A stretch of 64,000 nt of DNA from JBNKHG01 sp050290225 (GCA_050290225.1 JBNKHG010000024.1:43802-107801), one strand, 5' to 3'. Numbered from the stretch's first letter, positions 1-7,810 are shown. The notes: generated by a model from the letters alone, not told the origin. Numbers and translations are program-made.

Positions 1-299
1 TTGAGTCCCTTGTCGACCTGGTCGATGCATTGGCGCTAGCGGGTAAAACCCCGGCTGAATCCCGAGAACTACAGGAATTGCAGGTGTCGAGCAGTTCCTG
101 GTTGAACTGTCTGAGTGCGTCCTACTCTACCATTTTGCAGGGACAGGGCGAGGGAAATGCGCCTGAGCCCCTAAGCGACTCGGTGATCAGGGTTGCCAGT
201 GAAGGCGATAAACGCTGCAATCTGACCAATCTCAAGGCCTGGTATCAGGAGTTGTCGAGTCTGATCGCGCGGCACCGGGAGTCCATGATCGAGTGGTAA
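1..299 (+). CDS. C-terminal part of a conserved hypothetical protein (PA3010-like)
   Basis: The frame is open from base 3 and ends at the TAA at 297-299, so the start lies left of the window. About 98 residues are visible. They look helical, contain no membrane segment, and end in a charged stretch followed by ESMIEW. By position, next to the PA3009-like gene and sulA-lexA, it corresponds to the small conserved protein between topA and sulA in Pseudomonas (I believe DUF6586, from memory). Function is unknown. Confidence 0.6.
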   Translation, partial: ESLVDLVDALALAGKTPAESRELQELQVSSSSWLNCLSASYSTILQGQGEGNAPEPLSDSVIRVASEGDKRCNLTNLKAWYQELSSLIARHRESMIEW

Positions 300-481
300 T
301 CACGCACCTTCTACCGATAACTTTTCCGGGCAAAGTCCGTAATACCGTTTTCCGAAAGCGGGGTCAGTGGTAGAATGACGGGCCAGAAATTCGAATTTTA
401 TAGCCTATATTCTCCTGTCTTGTAGAAAGTTTTTTGAAAACAACTACTTACTCTGGCCAGGCGGCGCGGCGCGGAGTAGAA

Positions 482-823
482 ATGTCAGCCTCTTTGTACG
501 AAATAGTTGAGCTTCCCAATGGTGATGTCGTCTTGCGCCGCGTCGACGACGAGGAAGGGGAGCCGTTGGTTTCTATCCGTTTCTCCTCGGAATCCCTGTA
601 CTTCCTGAAAGACAAAAGCTTCGAGGTTGCCAAGGCTATGATTGAGGCGGGAATGGAAGTCGCCAGCGATTTGGCCGCCGCCGAGCAGGGCGACTCAGAT
701 ATTATTGACGGTTATACCGGTGCCTTCGGCGTCCCTGCAGAGGGTTCGCGCAGTGACGGAGAGGGCGAAGATTTTGATGAAGTGTTTTTCGAACTGGACG
801 ATTCGGCCAGAATTCTGCATTAG
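482..823 (+). CDS. Small conserved acidic protein (PA3009-like), function unknown
   Basis: 113 residues from the ATG at 482, which has GGAG eight bases upstream and begins MSASLYEIVELPNGDVVLRR. The frame can be extended to a TTG at 434, but that start has no ribosome binding site and adds residues unlike the family. The N-terminal 50 residues look like a compact beta-rich module, followed by a helix (KSFEVAKAMIEAGMEVAS) and a strongly acidic tail. There is no signal peptide or membrane segment. A possible -10 (TAGAAT, 371-376) lies upstream. It is convergent with sulA, from which it is separated by an inverted repeat array. The family is conserved beside sulA-lexA in pseudomonads; no activity can be inferred. 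Confidence 0.72.
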   Translation: MSASLYEIVELPNGDVVLRRVDDEEGEPLVSIRFSSESLYFLKDKSFEVAKAMIEAGMEVASDLAAAEQGDSDIIDGYTGAFGVPAEGSRSDGEGEDFDEVFFELDDSARILH

Positions 824-827
824 TGAA

Positions 828-1076
828 GGTTGAAAGCGGCAAGTTGTAAGTGGCAAGCTGTAAGCGGTAAGTTGAAAGCGGTAAGTTGAAAGCGGCAAGC
901 TGTAAGCGGCAAGCGGCAAGTTGAAAGCGGTCTAATGCTGAGTATCCCTTATTGCTGCGTATTACGTAGAATACCTTTTACTCTTTCGAGGTTGCGTAAC
1001 CTGGGTTGCAGTGAAGTCTGCTTGCCGCTTGACGCTTACAGCTTGCCGCTTACAGCTTGCCGCTTTCAACTTATCC
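828..1076. repeat. Inverted pair of heptamer-type repeat arrays between convergent genes
   Basis: The left array (about 831-930) is a run of degenerate units such as AAGCGGCAAGCTGT and AAGCGGTAAGTTGA, about 14 bp each. The right array (about 1020-1072) holds the same units in reverse complement (ACAGCTTGCCGCTT). The arms flank about 85 bp of unique sequence and could fold into a long imperfect hairpin. The pair lies exactly between the stop codons of the PA3009-like gene and the SulA-like gene, where a bidirectional terminator would be expected. Confidence 0.8.
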
Positions 1077-1080
1077 CGGA

Positions 1081-1491
1081 CTAACGCATGCGCAACAGCA
1101 GACCCTGGGATTTCCCACAGTGCGCGGCGTTTTCCAATTGGCGAAACTCTCTATCTGTGAGCTTTCCCGGGCTGGCAATCACTGTGTGACTATTGCCGGT
1201 GGCCAGAGCTTCCCAGGTGATCCAGAGAACATCCTCAGGCCGGTTGGCATGAACCAGGCGTACCTTGCGGATGTCGACGCCGTACTGACTGAGCAGAGCC
1301 TGGTTAATACCTTTGGGAGCCACCCAGGTGATCCAGCGGTCTTCGGCCTGGTGGCTAAGGAATGCCAGCATGGGGAAAAGCAGGCTCGCCTGATCGGGGC
1401 TGTCCTGGGAGAGCACCAGCTCCGTCACGCCGGAGTTTGTACGGGAGCGAGAGCCGGTGTTCTTTGTCTGGTCAAAAGCGTACTGGGTCAT
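1081..1491 (-). CDS. sulA: SulA-like SOS cell division inhibitor
   Basis: 136 residues. SulA-family proteins are induced by DNA damage and block division by binding FtsZ. The central region contains GVTELVLSQDSPDQASLLFPML and RWITWVAPKGINQ, which match the RecA-like core of SulA/ImuA-type proteins, with a conserved LVHANRPEDVLWITWEAL-type segment further on. The gene starts 2 bp after the lexA stop, so the two are clearly co-transcribed from the LexA-controlled promoter, as in Pseudomonas. It ends beside the inverted repeat array. Sequence identity to the E. coli protein appears low; the call rests on the motif pattern plus the lexA linkage. Confidence 0.82.
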   Translation of the reverse strand: MTQYAFDQTKNTGSRSRTNSGVTELVLSQDSPDQASLLFPMLAFLSHQAEDRWITWVAPKGINQALLSQYGVDIRKVRLVHANRPEDVLWITWEALATGNSHTVIASPGKLTDREFRQLENAAHCGKSQGLLLRMR

Positions 1492-1493
1492 CG

Positions 1494-2099
1494 CTATTCT
1501 CCCCGGCGTAAAATGCCGACACTGAGACCTTCGATGGCAAATTCCTGGTCACGAAGGTCTACATTGATAACATCAAATTCCTGGTTTTCAGGGATCAGTT
1601 GTATAGTTGAGCAGTTGCCCTCGCGGCGATAGCGCTTGACTGTTACCTCGTCACCAACACGCGCGACCACTATTTGGCCGTTGTGGGCCTGGCTGGTGCG
1701 ATGCACCGCGAGCAGGTCGCCGTCACGAATGCCGATATCTTTCATGCTCATACCTTTAACGCGCAGCAGGTAATCGGCATGAGGTTTGAAAAAATTGGAT
1801 GAGATATCGCAGTAATCCTCGATATTTTCCTCCGCCAAAATGGGATTGCCCGCGGCCACGCGACCGATAATGGGAATGCCAGTTTCGGTTTCAGGGATGC
1901 GAATGCCCCGGGAGGCGCCGGCGACCATCTCGATGGCGCCCTTGCGCGCCAGTGCCTTAAGATGCTCCTCGGCGGCATTGGCGGAACGAAAACCGAGTTC
2001 TTCTGCAATTTCGGCGCGCGTGGGAGGAAATCCCGTGTCATCGATATAGCGCCTGATCAGTTGCAGAACCTCTTCCTGACGTGCGGTTAACTTGATCAT
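1494..2099 (-). CDS. lexA: LexA repressor
   Basis: 201 residues, the usual length. LexA represses SOS genes and cleaves itself when RecA filaments form. The N-terminal winged helix (residues 1-65) carries the LexA signature GFPPTRAEIAEELGF. The autocleavage bond is Ala83-Gly84 in VAAGNP. The catalytic dyad is Ser118 (GMSMKD) and Lys155 (VTVKRY), all present, so the protein should be a functional self-cleaving repressor. Two LexA boxes cover its promoter, indicating autoregulation, and the SulA-like gene follows 2 bp downstream. The start codon ATG at 2099 gives the canonical MIKLTARQ beginning. Confidence 0.97.
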   Translation of the reverse strand: MIKLTARQEEVLQLIRRYIDDTGFPPTRAEIAEELGFRSANAAEEHLKALARKGAIEMVAGASRGIRIPETETGIPIIGRVAAGNPILAEENIEDYCDISSNFFKPHADYLLRVKGMSMKDIGIRDGDLLAVHRTSQAHNGQIVVARVGDEVTVKRYRREGNCSTIQLIPENQEFDVINVDLRDQEFAIEGLSVGILRRGE

Positions 2100-2164
2100 C
2101 GTAAGTCCTCATTCCGAGTTCCTTGAACCCCAACCTGGCAGGCAACTGGCAATTCACCCTGTTT

Positions 2165-2220
2165 CCAGTGTCTGTATTAGTGTTACTCCAGTGTCTGTCC
2201 AGTGTCTGTCCAGTGTTTGG
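2165..2220. repeat. Four copies of an 11-bp repeat in the lexA 5' leader
   Basis: CCAGTGTCTGT occurs at 2165-2175, 2188-2198 and 2199-2209, with a degenerate fourth copy at 2210-2220. The copies lie between the LexA boxes and the lexA start codon, in what would be the transcribed leader. The function is unknown. Confidence 0.85.
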
Positions 2221-2227
2221 GCTGTAT

Positions 2228-2262
2228 CTGTTTTTTTATACAGTATCTGTGATTATATACAG
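2228..2262. promoter_or_regulatory. Two adjacent LexA (SOS) boxes
   Basis: Two matches to the CTG-N10-CAG consensus: CTGTTTTTTTATACAG at 2228-2243 and CTGTGATTATATACAG at 2247-2262. Box 2 overlaps the -10 element of the lexA promoter and box 1 covers the expected start point, so LexA binding would block lexA-sulA transcription. The divergent LOG-family gene starts 94 bp away on the other strand and could also be affected. Confidence 0.92.
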
Positions 2263-2279
2263 TAATTCGTTCAGTGCAA
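2252..2279 (-). promoter_or_regulatory. lexA-sulA promoter
   Basis: On the minus strand, TTGCAC (2279-2274) is followed after 16 bp by a perfect TATAAT (2257-2252), which lies inside LexA box 2. The predicted transcript has a leader of roughly 145 nt containing the 11-bp repeats. Confidence 0.8.
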
Positions 2280-2355
2280 CCTCTAAAAATCTCATGCTCA
2301 CCTATACTTATATAAAAGGGTTGATGGATAACCCGTTGATTTTAGGAGGTTAATC

Positions 2356-3000
2356 ATGCTTGACGCGAAAATGCCGGAAGCGTGGCGAGTGCTGCGTATC
2401 CAATCGGAGCTGGTTGACGGTATCGAACAGTTGATCAAGCTAAAAGGAGCGGTGACCGTATTCGGGGGGGCTCGCTTTACGCCGGACAGTCTCTATTACA
2501 AGGAGGCACAACGCCTGGGTAAACTGCTCGCATCGGAGGAAATTCCGGTCATCACGGGGGGAGGTCCTGGCATTATGGAGGCAGCCAATCGAGGGGCATA
2601 CCCGGAAAAAGGGTTGTCCATCGGGTTGAATATTACTCTCCCGACGGAACAGGACGCCAACCCCTATCAGGACGTCGGCCTGAGTTTCCGCTACTTTTTT
2701 GTACGCAAGTTTATGTTTGTCAAACACGCCGTAGGATTTGTGATTTTCCCCGGGGGGTTCGGCACCATGGACGAATTGTTCGAAGCACTCACGCTGGTGC
2801 AAACAGCCAAGGTCGATCCCTTTCCCATTGTGCTGGTGAGTAATGAGTATTGGCAGGGGTTATTGGATTGGATGAAAAATACGGTGTTGGCCAGCGATTG
2901 TATTGGTGAGCCCGATTTGTCGTTGTTCAAGGTTGTGGCCAATGCCGATGAAGCGGCGCAGCTGATACTCAGCCATGTCCGGGAGCGTGAGTCAGTATAA
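2356..3000 (+). CDS. LOG-family protein (TIGR00730 type, Rossmann fold)
   Basis: 214 residues, with a strong AGGAGG at 2344-2349 before the ATG. The LOG/lysine-decarboxylase-like signature is present: GGGPGIMEAANRGA in the first half and PGGFGTMDELFE in the second, which together form the nucleotide phosphate pocket. Family members hydrolyse nucleoside monophosphates to free base and ribose phosphate (cytokinin-activating enzymes in plants and Corynebacterium, PpnN-like enzymes in bacteria). The substrate here is not known. The gene is divergent from lexA across the SOS boxes and may be mildly damage-responsive; this is inference. Confidence 0.85.
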   Translation: MLDAKMPEAWRVLRIQSELVDGIEQLIKLKGAVTVFGGARFTPDSLYYKEAQRLGKLLASEEIPVITGGGPGIMEAANRGAYPEKGLSIGLNITLPTEQDANPYQDVGLSFRYFFVRKFMFVKHAVGFVIFPGGFGTMDELFEALTLVQTAKVDPFPIVLVSNEYWQGLLDWMKNTVLASDCIGEPDLSLFKVVANADEAAQLILSHVRERESV

Positions 3001-3018
3001 GGCAGGAGCCGTTAACGG

Positions 3019-3336
3019 CTAGAAATCCTCTATGCCCGGATAGTTGTCAGGTTCGATAGAGGTTACCGGACTGACCCATGTTTCGGGGATGATAGCCTGA
3101 TCGCTGCCCCATTCATCTTCATGTGAGAGTTCGTAGGCGGCTCCGGCGTCTTCAGGGGCTTCGGCGGGGATCAGTGCCAATTGGGGCCAGGTTTCCAAAT
3201 CCCACTCACTCACCTCGCCACCCAGATACTGGATTTCGACAGTGCCAAACTGCTCGTCAACGGCAACAACTTCGAACATTTGGTCTTCTACCAGATCGTG
3301 ATACCAAGCGCCTATTACGGGAAATTGTGAAGCCAT
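3019..3336 (-). CDS. Small conserved protein (DUF6763-like)
   Basis: 105 residues, cytoplasmic and acidic. The N-terminal half (FPVIGAWYHDLVEDQMFEVV, then EQFGTVEIQYLGGEVSEWDL) looks like a small beta-barrel module. The remainder is low-complexity acidic sequence ending in NYPGIEDF. I recall similar proteins annotated DUF6763 in marine gammaproteobacteria. It is convergent with the LOG-family gene: the stop codons are 18 bp apart, and a 14-bp perfect palindrome (3007-3020) overlaps its stop. Function is unknown. Confidence 0.72.
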   Translation of the reverse strand: MASQFPVIGAWYHDLVEDQMFEVVAVDEQFGTVEIQYLGGEVSEWDLETWPQLALIPAEAPEDAGAAYELSHEDEWGSDQAIIPETWVSPVTSIEPDNYPGIEDF

Positions 3337-3654
3337 GACAGATTACCTAACCGAGATTGGGTGATAGATCGAAAATACCACGACCCTATGTCTTTGGCAT
3401 CAGCCCAAAAACGATGTTGCCTCCCTGCGAATTCAGCTTAGGTTCAGGTTGCGGATTACAAAGACAAGATAATTGCCTAATTTTTAACGTCTTTTATTGA
3501 TCCGTCTTACGGATTTCGAGACAATTTTAAAAAATTGACGAAATAAGTAGCCAATTTAAAAGAATACATTTGTCTATTTGTGTTGGCTCTTTCCGCACCC
3601 AAGTTTGCCATATGGCGAGATTCCACAGCGTTTTCCCCGGAAATCAATCATCGC
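3337..3654. other. AT-rich intergenic region upstream of psrA
   Basis: This part of the gap between the DUF6763-like gene and psrA contains no plausible coding sequence. Bases 3470-3600 are notably AT-rich, with runs of A and T, which is typical of an upstream regulatory region. No further site was recognised outside the psrA promoter and operator listed separately. Confidence 0.6.
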
Positions 3655-3684
3655 TTGACAAGGTCTGACCCTCACCTTATGTTC
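3655..3684 (+). promoter_or_regulatory. psrA promoter
   Basis: A perfect TTGACA at 3655-3660 is followed by TATGTT at 3679-3684 (18 bp spacing), or TTATGT with 17 bp. It lies 52 bp before the psrA start, with the likely PsrA operator just downstream. Confidence 0.7.
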
Positions 3685-3703
3685 CGGGGCTAAACGTGTG
3701 TTC

Positions 3704-3717
3704 CAAACCCTTGTTTT
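3704..3717. promoter_or_regulatory. Probable PsrA operator (autoregulation)
   Basis: CAAACCCTTGTTTT fits the PsrA pattern (G/C)AAAC-N2-4-GTTT(G/C) except for the last base. It sits between the psrA -10 element and the start codon, where binding would repress transcription. In Pseudomonas PsrA represses its own gene and is released by long-chain fatty acids. Confidence 0.6.
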
Positions 3718-3736
3718 AGTTGTCGAGATTTAATAA

Positions 3737-4393
3737 ATGGCGCAAACCGATACCGTTGAACGAATACTGGACGCTGCCGAAGTGCTGTTTGCAGAGCGGG
3801 GGTTTGCCGAGACCTCGCTGCGTACTATTACAGGCACCGCAGGCGTTAACCTGGCAGCGGTAAATTATCACTTCGGTTCGAAAAAGGAGTTGATTCAGGC
3901 TGTTTTCGCCCGTTTCCTTACCCCATTTTGTGCGGAACTCGAATCAGCTATTTCCCGATTGCAGGCGGAAAAGGGTGGGGAAGAGGAGGCGGTCGGTAAC
4001 ATTTCCACTGAGGAGTTGATGCGTTGTCTGTTTCAAACTCCTACCCTGGGTGGGATAGGCGGCAATGAGGAAAAGGCCAAAATCTTTATGCGCTTGCTGG
4101 GTTTGGCCTATACCCAATCACAGGAGCACCTGCGTCGTTTCATCGTTGCCAATTATGGCAATTATTACTATCAATTTATCGACCTGCTGAAGCAGGCGAT
4201 TCCCGATCTTGATACGGTCACTTTCCATTGGCGCTTGTATTTCATGCTGGGCTCCGCAATGTTTACTCTGTCCAGCTTTGACTCCTTCCATTCAATTTTG
4301 CAGGCGCACTTTAACGAAAACACTTCGATGAGCAAGGCGGTGGATTACCTGGTGCCTGCGATGACCGGCATGTTTGATGCGCCGCAGCATTAA
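3737..4393 (+). CDS. psrA: TetR-family regulator PsrA
   Basis: 218 residues. The N-terminal TetR helix-turn-helix lies at about residues 8-55 (ILDAAEVLFAERGFAETSLR, then NLAAVNYHFGSKKELI). The C-terminal half resembles PsrA of Pseudomonas, a fatty-acid-responsive repressor of beta-oxidation genes and of itself. Its position between lexA and nagZ is the same as in P. aeruginosa, which supports the name. The gene has a good promoter and a candidate self-operator. NagZ follows after 24 bp, so it probably heads a psrA-nagZ-mscS-mtnP transcript. Confidence 0.88.
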   Translation: MAQTDTVERILDAAEVLFAERGFAETSLRTITGTAGVNLAAVNYHFGSKKELIQAVFARFLTPFCAELESAISRLQAEKGGEEEAVGNISTEELMRCLFQTPTLGGIGGNEEKAKIFMRLLGLAYTQSQEHLRRFIVANYGNYYYQFIDLLKQAIPDLDTVTFHWRLYFMLGSAMFTLSSFDSFHSILQAHFNENTSMSKAVDYLVPAMTGMFDAPQH

Positions 4394-4417
4394 ACGCCGG
4401 CAAAGGTTGCCACAGAT

Positions 4418-5434
4418 ATGACGGATTTGGGACCACTGCTGCTGGACCTTGCGGGCACAGGCCTGCAACCCGAAGAGGCTGAATTGATCACCTCGCCCCA
4501 AGTGGGCGGTATTATTCTGTTTGCGCGCAATTTCGAGTCCAGGCCGCAGTTGCTGGATCTTGTGGCCGATATTAGGGCGCTGAGACCAAATCTGTTATTG
4601 GCCGTCGACCAGGAAGGCGGACGGGTGCAGCGTTTCAAGGCGGGTTTCACCCGGCTGCCTCCCATGCAATTTTTTTATCGAGACTATTGTCAGCAACCGA
4701 ATGAAACATTGGCGTTCGTCGAGGATGTTGGCTGGTTGATGGCTGCAGAGATCCTGGCCAGTGGACTGGATTTCAGTTTTGCGCCGGTACTGGATCTGGA
4801 TAGCGATCGATGCGCCGTTATCGCCGATCGTGCCTTTGCGGACGATGCGGATGCGGTTATTGCTTTGGCAGGGGCTTTTATGCGCGGCATGCACGGGGCG
4901 GGTATGGCGACAACGGGTAAACATTTTCCCGGCCATGGCAGTGTTGAAGGCGACAGTCACAAAGTGCGTCCAGTCGATACTCGCTCCCGGGAACAAATTC
5001 AGCGCAGGGATATGCGGCCTTTTGTCGAGCTTTGTCCATACCTGGATGCGATTATGCCCGCCCATATCTGCTTCCCAAAGGTCGATGCTCAACCGGTGGG
5101 TTTCTCCCGCGTCTGGTTGCAGCAGGTTTTACGCAGGCAATTGGGATTTGAGGGCGTCATTTTCAGTGACGATTTGAGTATGGAAGGGGCCAGCGGTGCG
5201 GGCGGTTATCGCGAGCGGGCGGAAGCCGCGCTTACCGCCGGTTGCGATATGGTACTGGCTTGCAACAATCGCCAGGGCGCACTGGCGATTCTGGAGTGGC
5301 TGAACAGCGTCAATTCGCCGTCCAATCCACGGCTCTCTACGATGGCTCGACGTCGACTGTGGCGGTGGGACGAGCTGCAGGAAAATACCCGCTGGCGACA
5401 TACCGTTGCCCGCCTTAATGATGTTGCTCAATAA
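4418..5434 (+). CDS. nagZ: Beta-N-acetylhexosaminidase NagZ
   Basis: 338 residues, glycoside hydrolase family 3, single domain, cytoplasmic. It removes N-acetylglucosamine from anhydromuropeptides in peptidoglycan recycling. Visible marks are the substrate-binding KHFPGHG (from about residue 168) with the mobile-loop histidine in the following GDSH, and the nucleophile segment SDDLSM (Asp251/252). The loop reads GHGSVEGDSH rather than the common GHGDTAVDSH; the catalytic Asp-His elements are retained. It lies 24 bp after psrA. Confidence 0.95.
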   Translation: MTDLGPLLLDLAGTGLQPEEAELITSPQVGGIILFARNFESRPQLLDLVADIRALRPNLLLAVDQEGGRVQRFKAGFTRLPPMQFFYRDYCQQPNETLAFVEDVGWLMAAEILASGLDFSFAPVLDLDSDRCAVIADRAFADDADAVIALAGAFMRGMHGAGMATTGKHFPGHGSVEGDSHKVRPVDTRSREQIQRRDMRPFVELCPYLDAIMPAHICFPKVDAQPVGFSRVWLQQVLRRQLGFEGVIFSDDLSMEGASGAGGYRERAEAALTAGCDMVLACNNRQGALAILEWLNSVNSPSNPRLSTMARRRLWRWDELQENTRWRHTVARLNDVAQ

Positions 5435-5475
5435 TTGATAACAGAAAAAACCGCTTAACCTGAAGGATTACGGGA

Positions 5476-6573
5476 ATGAGTGTTAAAGACTGGTTGACCT
5501 CCCTGTTTGGTAGCGATTACCTGTGGGTCGGTCAGGTATTTCTGATCGTGTTGGCCACCCTGATCGTGGCACTTGTGGTTCGACGTGTTCTGGTGCGATT
5601 GATCAAGCATGCCGATCAAACCAGGAACCTATGGGATGACGCTCTACTGGAGGCAGGGCACAGGCCTCTGAATTGGTTTATCTGGCTAATCGGTTTGGCC
5701 TGGGCGGCGGAGTTGACCGGCAAGGTCTCCGGAGCGGCAATTTTCTCGGCGATTGATCCGATTCGCGAAGTCAGTGTGATCGTCCTGATCAGCTGGTTCC
5801 TGGTGCGGTTTATCGAGCGGGCTGAGAGCAACCTGATGGACCCCGCTTACACGGCCGAACCTGTGGATGAAACCACGGTTATGGCGATTGGCAAACTGCT
5901 GCGGATATCGGTGATTATTACGGCTGTGCTGGTGGTGTTGCAGTCGTTTGGATACAGTATTTCCGGTGTGCTGGCCTTCGGTGGTATAGGTGGGCTGGCG
6001 GTGGGTTTTGCGGCCAAGGATTTGTTGGCCAATTTCTTCGGGGGCCTGATGATCTATCTAGATCGCCCGTTCAAAGTCGGTGACTGGATTCGGTCGCCGG
6101 ATCAGGAAATTGAAGGCACTGTTGAAGATATTGGGTGGCGGCAAACCCGGATTCGCACCTTTGACAAGCGTCCGCTGTATATTCCCAATTCCACTTTTAC
6201 CCATATCTCGGTGGAAAATCCTTCGCGAATGTTGAATCGCCGTATTTACGAAACCGTCGGTATCCGCTACGACGATGCCGGCAAGATGGCAAACGTCGTC
6301 GCCGATGTGCATACCATGCTTCAAAATCACGAGGAGATTGACCCTGAGCAGACCCTGATCGTCAACTTTAACCGTTTCGCACCTTCGTCCCTGGATTTCT
6401 TTGTCTATACCTTTACCAAAACCACTGACTGGGTGCGCTATCACGCAATCAAGCAGGACGTGATGCTCAGAATCCTGGCCATTATCGAAAAACACGGGGC
6501 GGAGGTTGCCTTCCCCACTTCCACCGTGCATGTCCCCGACCCCGTGGCCATGGTTAAATCCGGAGAGGTTTAA
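5476..6573 (+). CDS. MscS-family mechanosensitive channel (YbdG/MscM type)
   Basis: 365 residues, inner membrane. About five hydrophobic segments occupy residues 15-175. The last is the pore helix region with glycine/alanine packing (VLAFGGIGGLAVGFAAKDLL). The MscS beta domain follows (GDWIRSPDQEIEGTVEDIGW, then RPLYIPNSTF), with a C-terminal alpha/beta domain. Such channels open on membrane tension during hypo-osmotic shock. It sits between nagZ (41 bp) and mtnP (18 bp) in the same direction, probably in the same operon. Confidence 0.92.
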   Translation: MSVKDWLTSLFGSDYLWVGQVFLIVLATLIVALVVRRVLVRLIKHADQTRNLWDDALLEAGHRPLNWFIWLIGLAWAAELTGKVSGAAIFSAIDPIREVSVIVLISWFLVRFIERAESNLMDPAYTAEPVDETTVMAIGKLLRISVIITAVLVVLQSFGYSISGVLAFGGIGGLAVGFAAKDLLANFFGGLMIYLDRPFKVGDWIRSPDQEIEGTVEDIGWRQTRIRTFDKRPLYIPNSTFTHISVENPSRMLNRRIYETVGIRYDDAGKMANVVADVHTMLQNHEEIDPEQTLIVNFNRFAPSSLDFFVYTFTKTTDWVRYHAIKQDVMLRILAIIEKHGAEVAFPTSTVHVPDPVAMVKSGEV

Positions 6574-6591
6574 CGCAGGAGGGAATATCAA

Positions 6592-7374
6592 ATGCTGGCT
6601 GTCATTGGTGGTACTGGGCTAACGGCTTTTCCCGGGCTTGAGTACGTCATTAAAAAAAAGTTGTCCACTCCCTTCGGAGATCCCTCGGGAGAAGTGCTTT
6701 TGGGACAGCTACAAGGTCATAAAATAGCCTTCTTGCCGCGACATGGGCATGCGCACAGCATTCCTCCGCACAGGATCAACTACCGGGCCAACCTCTGGCA
6801 GTTGCAGCGGCTGGGTGTTAGTCGGGTATTGGCCGTCAACGCTGTGGGGGGTATTCACAAGGCCATGGGTCCCGGGCACCTGTGCATTCCCGATCAGTTG
6901 ATCGATTATACCTATGGGCGTGAACACACCTTTTTCGATGGCAGCGGAGTTATGGCTGGGAAGGACAGCGATGGACTTACTGCCACTTCGGTTGAACACG
7001 TTGATTTTACGTCTCCCTACAGTGGGGATCTGCGACAGTTATTGATTCAGGCGATGGCAAATCTGAGGTTTGAAAATACCAGTACCTCTGGCGTTTATGG
7101 TTGCACCCAGGGACCGAGATTGGAGAGCGCGGCGGAAATCTTGCGCCTGCAGCGCGATGGGTGCGATATGGTCGGCATGACGGGGATGCCTGAAGCGGGA
7201 CTCGCGCGGGAGCTGAAGTTGAATTACGCCTCCGTTTGCCTGGTGGTGAACAGGGGGGCGGGCCTGTCACCAGAACCCATCACCATGACGGATATTGAGC
7301 GAGTGCTGGAGGAGGGTATGGGGCGTGTTCACAAACTGATCTTCGAATCGTCACGAATACTGGCCTCAGGATAA
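6592..7374 (+). CDS. mtnP: S-methyl-5'-thioinosine phosphorylase (MTAP/PNP family)
   Basis: 260 residues. It begins with the family phosphate-binding IGGTGL, and PRHGHAH and NAVGGI are also present. This PNP/MTAP enzyme cleaves a methylthio-nucleoside with phosphate. In MTAP two aspartates of the ATDYDCW segment recognise adenine. Here that segment reads VVNRGAG, with Asn220 and Gly222, which suits a 6-oxopurine. This agrees with PA3004 of P. aeruginosa, a methylthioinosine phosphorylase at the same locus. The substrate assignment is therefore inference from residues plus synteny. It is the last gene of the psrA run. Confidence 0.85.
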   Translation: MLAVIGGTGLTAFPGLEYVIKKKLSTPFGDPSGEVLLGQLQGHKIAFLPRHGHAHSIPPHRINYRANLWQLQRLGVSRVLAVNAVGGIHKAMGPGHLCIPDQLIDYTYGREHTFFDGSGVMAGKDSDGLTATSVEHVDFTSPYSGDLRQLLIQAMANLRFENTSTSGVYGCTQGPRLESAAEILRLQRDGCDMVGMTGMPEAGLARELKLNYASVCLVVNRGAGLSPEPITMTDIERVLEEGMGRVHKLIFESSRILASG

Positions 7375-7484
7375 GGAAATATCGCCAGAAATCCGGGTTT
7401 TTAATGTTTTTTACTGGACAGGAGATGAATTTTCCCTTAAAAAGAAGCGAACTCGCTGTCTCCGGTCTGGGGTAGACTGATGGC

Positions 7485-7522
7485 GTGTAAACCTAAAAAC
7501 CATGTGTAAACCTAAAAACCAT
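7485..7522. repeat. 19-bp tandem duplication upstream of the cold-shock gene
   Basis: GTGTAAACCTAAAAACCAT is present twice in direct succession (7485-7503 and 7504-7522), 54 bp before the csp start codon, within the likely 5' leader. Confidence 0.9.
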
Positions 7523-7576
7523 ATAGTAAAGACCAAAGCATAGTTAGCAAACATAAAAATAATGGGGTAGTTTGGT

Positions 7577-7789
7577 ATGGCAGATCGCGAAGTAGGCACT
7601 GTTAAATGGTTTAATAATGCCCGCGGATACGGCTTTATTACTCGGGGCGAGGGAAGTGACGATGTATTTGTTCACTACCGTAATATCCGGGGCGAGGGAT
7701 ATAAATCCCTGAATGAAGGACAAAACGTAGAATTCGATTTGCTCGAAGGGGAAAAAGGCCTGCAGGCCGAAGACGTCGTCTGCACCTGA
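7577..7789 (+). CDS. Cold-shock domain protein (CspA family)
   Basis: 70 residues forming one cold-shock OB fold. RNP1 is in the KWFNNARGYGFI segment and RNP2 is in DDVFVHY, so nucleic-acid binding residues are intact. It probably acts as an RNA chaperone. The gene stands alone, with a tandem duplication in its leader and a strong intrinsic terminator 22 bp after the stop. It is convergent with csiV. Confidence 0.95.
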   Translation: MADREVGTVKWFNNARGYGFITRGEGSDDVFVHYRNIRGEGYKSLNEGQNVEFDLLEGEKGLQAEDVVCT

Positions 7790-7810
7790 ACAGTTATCGT
7801 ATAAATTCAA

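Noticed and set aside
828..1076. Possible CRISPR or integron attC arrays
   Set aside because: Units of about 14 bp with no spacers, no integrase, and an inverted-arm layout.
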